This document shows, piece after piece, positions 61,269 through 64,000 of a stretch of DNA of 64,000 bases. The DNA is taken from positions 62,001-126,000 of the forward strand of contig CBFFRQ010000067.1 of the NCBI GenBank assembly GCA_965644315.1, read 5' to 3'. The notes beneath the pieces are model-generated. The model was not told the origin of the DNA. It searched no databases and was given only the letters and a program-made list of their open reading frames with translations. Positions within the stretch are counted from its first letter, which is position 1, and each line of letters starts with the position of its first letter. The position numbers and the translations under genes were made by a program. This DNA is from Caecitellus pseudoparvulus (taxonomy: Eukaryota; Bigyra: Bicosoecida).

Positions 61269-64000
61269 ATGGATAATGAAGATGCTGATCTGGCCAGGGC
61301 TCTGGCCATGAGTCTGCAGGACGCTGTGGAACAGCCACACCAGCTGCCACCGTCTGGCCCAAGCGTGCCACCCACCATCAGCGGAGCAGGCACGGTGGCG
61401 CCTGTGCAGCCAACTGCAGCGAATGGGCGCATGCCTGAGCCGCTAAGCAACACGCTGCATGCGATGTACGACCCTCAGGTTGTCAATCTCGTGACTCACG
61501 ATGACGACCCTGAGACCGCACCAGCTCGACCTCATGCCGCCAGCAGCGGGGACGCCCAGCCCAAAGCAGACACGCCACCTCCACACCCGTACGCCGATGC
61601 GCACGGGACCCTGGCATGCTACGAGCCCATGTCGTACTCACCGCTTCTTTCGGGTCTCACTCTGAGTGAGCCGCTTCCCAAGCCGCCCCCTTCAAAGCAC
61701 GGCGCCACCCCTGCCAAGCATGCTGGCGATGCTGTGGAGTCGAGCGCCGGAGACGGAGGTCATGCCGTGGAGCCAGACACAGTGCACGACCTTGCAACAC
61801 TCGTGCGTGACTGGACCGCCGAGCTGCATGACATCCTGGACCTCACACCCCTGTCCCTGGAGCAAGCCGCCATGCGAGAGGGCGCCCTCACGCGCATCAG
61901 CTCAGCCTTCGTCGCGGCCTGTGCGCCCATCGCGGAGATCCTCGTAGCCGAGCTGCCTCTGGCCGATGCCCAGAAAAGTCTGCCGCCCATCGACATCGGG
62001 GGTGTGGCAGGGGGCAGCAAGTACATCCTGGGCGGTGTCCTGTTCAAGTTCGCTGTGGATACAGAGGGAATGTACGGGCACAACCACAGCGAGGCTGCCA
62101 AAGCAGCCAAGGCTGAGCTACGAGGCATATCCAGCATCACTGCAGCAGCGGTGCCGGGGCTGCGGTATCCCCTGCACTGTGTGGTGGATGTGCTCGGGTA
62201 CAGGGTGGTGGCCACATCCCTCCTGCCCATCGGCAGCGACACCCTCTGCTACGGCAGTGCCAACGCAATGGTCACAGTGCACGACGACGAGGAGGCCCTG
62301 CGATCTTCCATCGCACAACTGGCGGCGCATCTGAACCTGGCACGACACCCTGTGGGCGACAAGCAGCTGTACTTGGCCGGGGATGTGGAGGGGCACTGCG
62401 GGCGGGATGGGCACATGTTCTTGCTGGACACAGCCAGGCTCATGCCTCCGGAGGCGCCTCCACAGTGGCAGGCAGCTACGTGCATTGTGCCTGTACCAGG
62501 TGCACATAATGGTGTGCGGCTGTTGCGAGTGCCAGTGGATCAACGGGCAGCCTTTGGGCAGCATGTATGGGCAGCGTTGGTGGGTGCCGCGTTGCCTGAC
62601 CGCGTGGTGCCTTGTGAGATGCCTGCGAACCCAGGGACTGTGTTAATCACGAGCGTGTTGCCGTTCGCCAATGTGGTGTGTTGCGCCTTGAATGTGCCTG
62701 CACTGCTGCAGCACTTGAGGAGGTGCGGGCTGGAGGCTTCCGCGGTGGAGCATGCCGAGCGGGTCCTCGCCCAACCAACGCGAGTTGCAGCAGGGCTCGC
62801 TCGTGATGGGCAACCTGCTCAGCGTGGGCCTCTGTTGATGGTGCCCGTGCGCCCCAAGGCAGCGCACCTGACTCAGCTGCTGCGCCTTGAAGCTGTACAG
62901 GCGTCGCCTGTCCCTCTGTCAGCTGATGCCTTCACGGGCTGGGGAAGCACCGACTACCACGTATACAACCCACCTGTTCAGCGTGCCACAGATGCGATGC
63001 TAGAGAGGTCCCTGCCCCAGCTGGCTGCACAGCTCATTCAGCGCGCCACAGGGGGTCGCTTGGCTGTGTGGAAGGCTGGGGACTGTGTGGGCGCCGATGC
63101 TACAGCGGCTGGGCACGTCGTTGACCACGAGAGCTCACCAAGTCGACGTGACGATGCATTCACCTTTCCCGAGTGGACGGTGGAGCGGGGAGAGTTCTCC
63201 ATGAATCGCCTGCTGCGAAAGGAGTTTGGATCAGACAAAGAGGGTGCTGCTGGCCTGGACGCTGAGCCTGGTGATCAAGTCGCTGCTCCCCAGCCGTCAC
63301 TGGAGCATGCCACCGAGGTGCTGGGGGAGTACGCTGCCCAGGGGTATGATACCCGTGCCACTGTAGCGGCACTGCAGGCACACGGACTGGGGGCACTGAA
63401 AGCTGTGCCACTTGCGCGAGGAGCGCCGCCCGTCAGCATCGCTGCCTCCCCACACTTGCCGCTGTTGGTGCCTGCAGTCCCACAAGGGTCCCTGCAAGAT
63501 GACGCGCTAGCACACGCTCTGTCCAGTGTTGACCACGTGTACGTGCGAGAGCTGGACTGGAAGCTGCACTTGCACTCGGCTGGCTGCAACACGCGGCATC
63601 TCGGCCGCCTGGCCCATGTCATTCGAGTGCTGCTGCAGGTGCATGCAGCTGCCGTGAGGTGCCTGCCAGAGTCCGCTGTGGCGGCACTACAGGCCATGCA
63701 GCACAGCATGCTCGCGTACGGCATCGCGCGGTGTTTCTATGCTGAGCTGCGATCGGCGTTGCGGGGCGTGACGGCGCGAGTGGCTGATCGCGGCGAGTCC
63801 AGCGAGTCATCTGAGCAGGTGATGCAGTCCGCTGCACAGTTGGCCCATGACAGCGCCGAGGCGTTGTTCACGTCTCGGCTGCAGTACTCTGGCGTGGGGG
63901 GCAGCAGCTACAGCAGTGATGTGCAGGAGCAGACCCGGCTGCTGGCGTCCTTGCTTGGGAAGTACCCTGGTCTTGTGCCGCCGGAGGAGTGGGCACTGAC
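61269..64000 (+). CDS. UIM plus Clu-domain protein (3'-truncated by the window)
   Basis: Open without interruption from ATG 61269 to the edge (910 codons plus 2 bases). The first 20 residues contain DADLARALAMSLQDAV, a ubiquitin-interacting motif (acidic patch, then ALAxS). After a Pro-rich linker comes a Clu domain at about residues 250-400: KYILGGVLFKFAVDTEGMYG, AAKAAKAELRGI, LHCVVDVLGYRVVATSLLPI, TLCYGSANAMVTVHDDEE, LAAHLNLARHPVGDKQLYLA and DVEGHCGRDGHMFLLDTARL, followed by a PPE. Clu/CLUH proteins bind mRNAs for mitochondrial proteins and control mitochondrial distribution, but they normally lack a UIM. This may therefore be one of the Clu-domain signalling relatives rather than CLUH itself. 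The C-terminal part, including any TPR repeats, is outside the window. Confidence 0.85.
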   Translation, partial: MDNEDADLARALAMSLQDAVEQPHQLPPSGPSVPPTISGAGTVAPVQPTAANGRMPEPLSNTLHAMYDPQVVNLVTHDDDPETAPARPHAASSGDAQPKADTPPPHPYADAHGTLACYEPMSYSPLLSGLTLSEPLPKPPPSKHGATPAKHAGDAVESSAGDGGHAVEPDTVHDLATLVRDWTAELHDILDLTPLSLEQAAMREGALTRISSAFVAACAPIAEILVAELPLADAQKSLPPIDIGGVAGGSKYILGGVLFKFAVDTEGMYGHNHSEAAKAAKAELRGISSITAAAVPGLRYPLHCVVDVLGYRVVATSLLPIGSDTLCYGSANAMVTVHDDEEALRSSIAQLAAHLNLARHPVGDKQLYLAGDVEGHCGRDGHMFLLDTARLMPPEAPPQWQAATCIVPVPGAHNGVRLLRVPVDQRAAFGQHVWAALVGAALPDRVVPCEMPANPGTVLITSVLPFANVVCCALNVPALLQHLRRCGLEASAVEHAERVLAQPTRVAAGLARDGQPAQRGPLLMVPVRPKAAHLTQLLRLEAVQASPVPLSADAFTGWGSTDYHVYNPPVQRATDAMLERSLPQLAAQLIQRATGGRLAVWKAGDCVGADATAAGHVVDHESSPSRRDDAFTFPEWTVERGEFSMNRLLRKEFGSDKEGAAGLDAEPGDQVAAPQPSLEHATEVLGEYAAQGYDTRATVAALQAHGLGALKAVPLARGAPPVSIAASPHLPLLVPAVPQGSLQDDALAHALSSVDHVYVRELDWKLHLHSAGCNTRHLGRLAHVIRVLLQVHAAAVRCLPESAVAALQAMQHSMLAYGIARCFYAELRSALRGVTARVADRGESSESSEQVMQSAAQLAHDSAEALFTSRLQYSGVGGSSYSSDVQEQTRLLASLLGKYPGLVPPEEWAL

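Noticed and set aside
1-64000. CRISPR arrays, insertion sequences, transposons or viral genes
   Set aside because: No spaced direct repeats, transposase, reverse transcriptase, integrase, terminal inverted repeats or capsid-like ORF could be seen; the only large repeats are the tandem gene array and in-frame protein repeats.

Overview
This window is nuclear DNA of a eukaryote, most likely a free-living flagellated protist. It is GC-rich and gene-dense. Genes carry short spliceosomal introns (about 34 to 115 bases), and many donors read GTGCGT rather than GTAAGT. The content is eukaryotic throughout: a Golgi SNARE, kinetochore Spc25, PIG-A, a kinesin, a JmjC protein and nephrocystin-4 (a ciliary transition-zone protein, hence the inference of a flagellum). 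I cannot name the lineage from sequence alone.

Layout. 1-780 is the edge of a minus-strand EGF-like/multi-membrane protein. 1058-2930 is a bacterial/organellar-type glycyl-tRNA synthetase. About 3149-5538 is an unresolved multi-exon gene that may encode a type II membrane protein. 5747-6887 (minus) is a Golgi-anchored glutaminyl-peptide cyclotransferase and 7005-8783 (minus) is PIG-A. 9373-10620 encodes a calponin-homology protein with three WW domains. 10897-12100 is an AlkB-like dioxygenase. 12268-13237 is a GOSR1-type SNARE, ending five bases from the convergent stop of a large EF-hand protein (13243-16956). 17662-20278 is an unknown protein ending in a Pro-Ala minisatellite. 20932-26058 (minus) is a JmjC/zinc-finger protein and 26243-27320 (minus) is Spc25. 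27738-34795 is a giant nephrocystin-4 apparently fused to an N-terminal array of small beta-barrel (Tudor/SH3-like) repeats. 34862-37523 (minus) is a MIB/HERC2-domain protein. 38173-42671 is a kinesin.

42.85-54.5 kb is the accessory part: a tandem array of three minus-strand paralogues. Two are full-length (about 1280-1290 aa) and carry a P-loop NTPase core behind a mitochondrial-presequence-like N terminus. The middle one is short (347 aa), with the same first exon and promoter but a diverged body and no NTPase. I do not recognise the family, and this is the best candidate for an undescribed system. After it come a 38-residue-period ankyrin protein (54781-56271, minus), a VPS9-domain Rab GEF (56711-59650), an alpha/beta hydrolase (59767-60969, minus) and the 5' part of a UIM plus Clu-domain protein (61269 to the edge).

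The single-copy genes are housekeeping functions in the secretory pathway, endosome, kinetochore, cilium and organelle translation, and show no operon-like organisation. Divergent pairs share short promoters and convergent pairs nearly touch. Three signals are not explained by genes: perfect C-run/G-run hairpins inside the NPHP4, kinesin and JmjC coding sequences, a strongly over-represented 10-mer (GCGGAAATTG), and nucleotide-level homogenisation of the 5' blocks in the tandem array.
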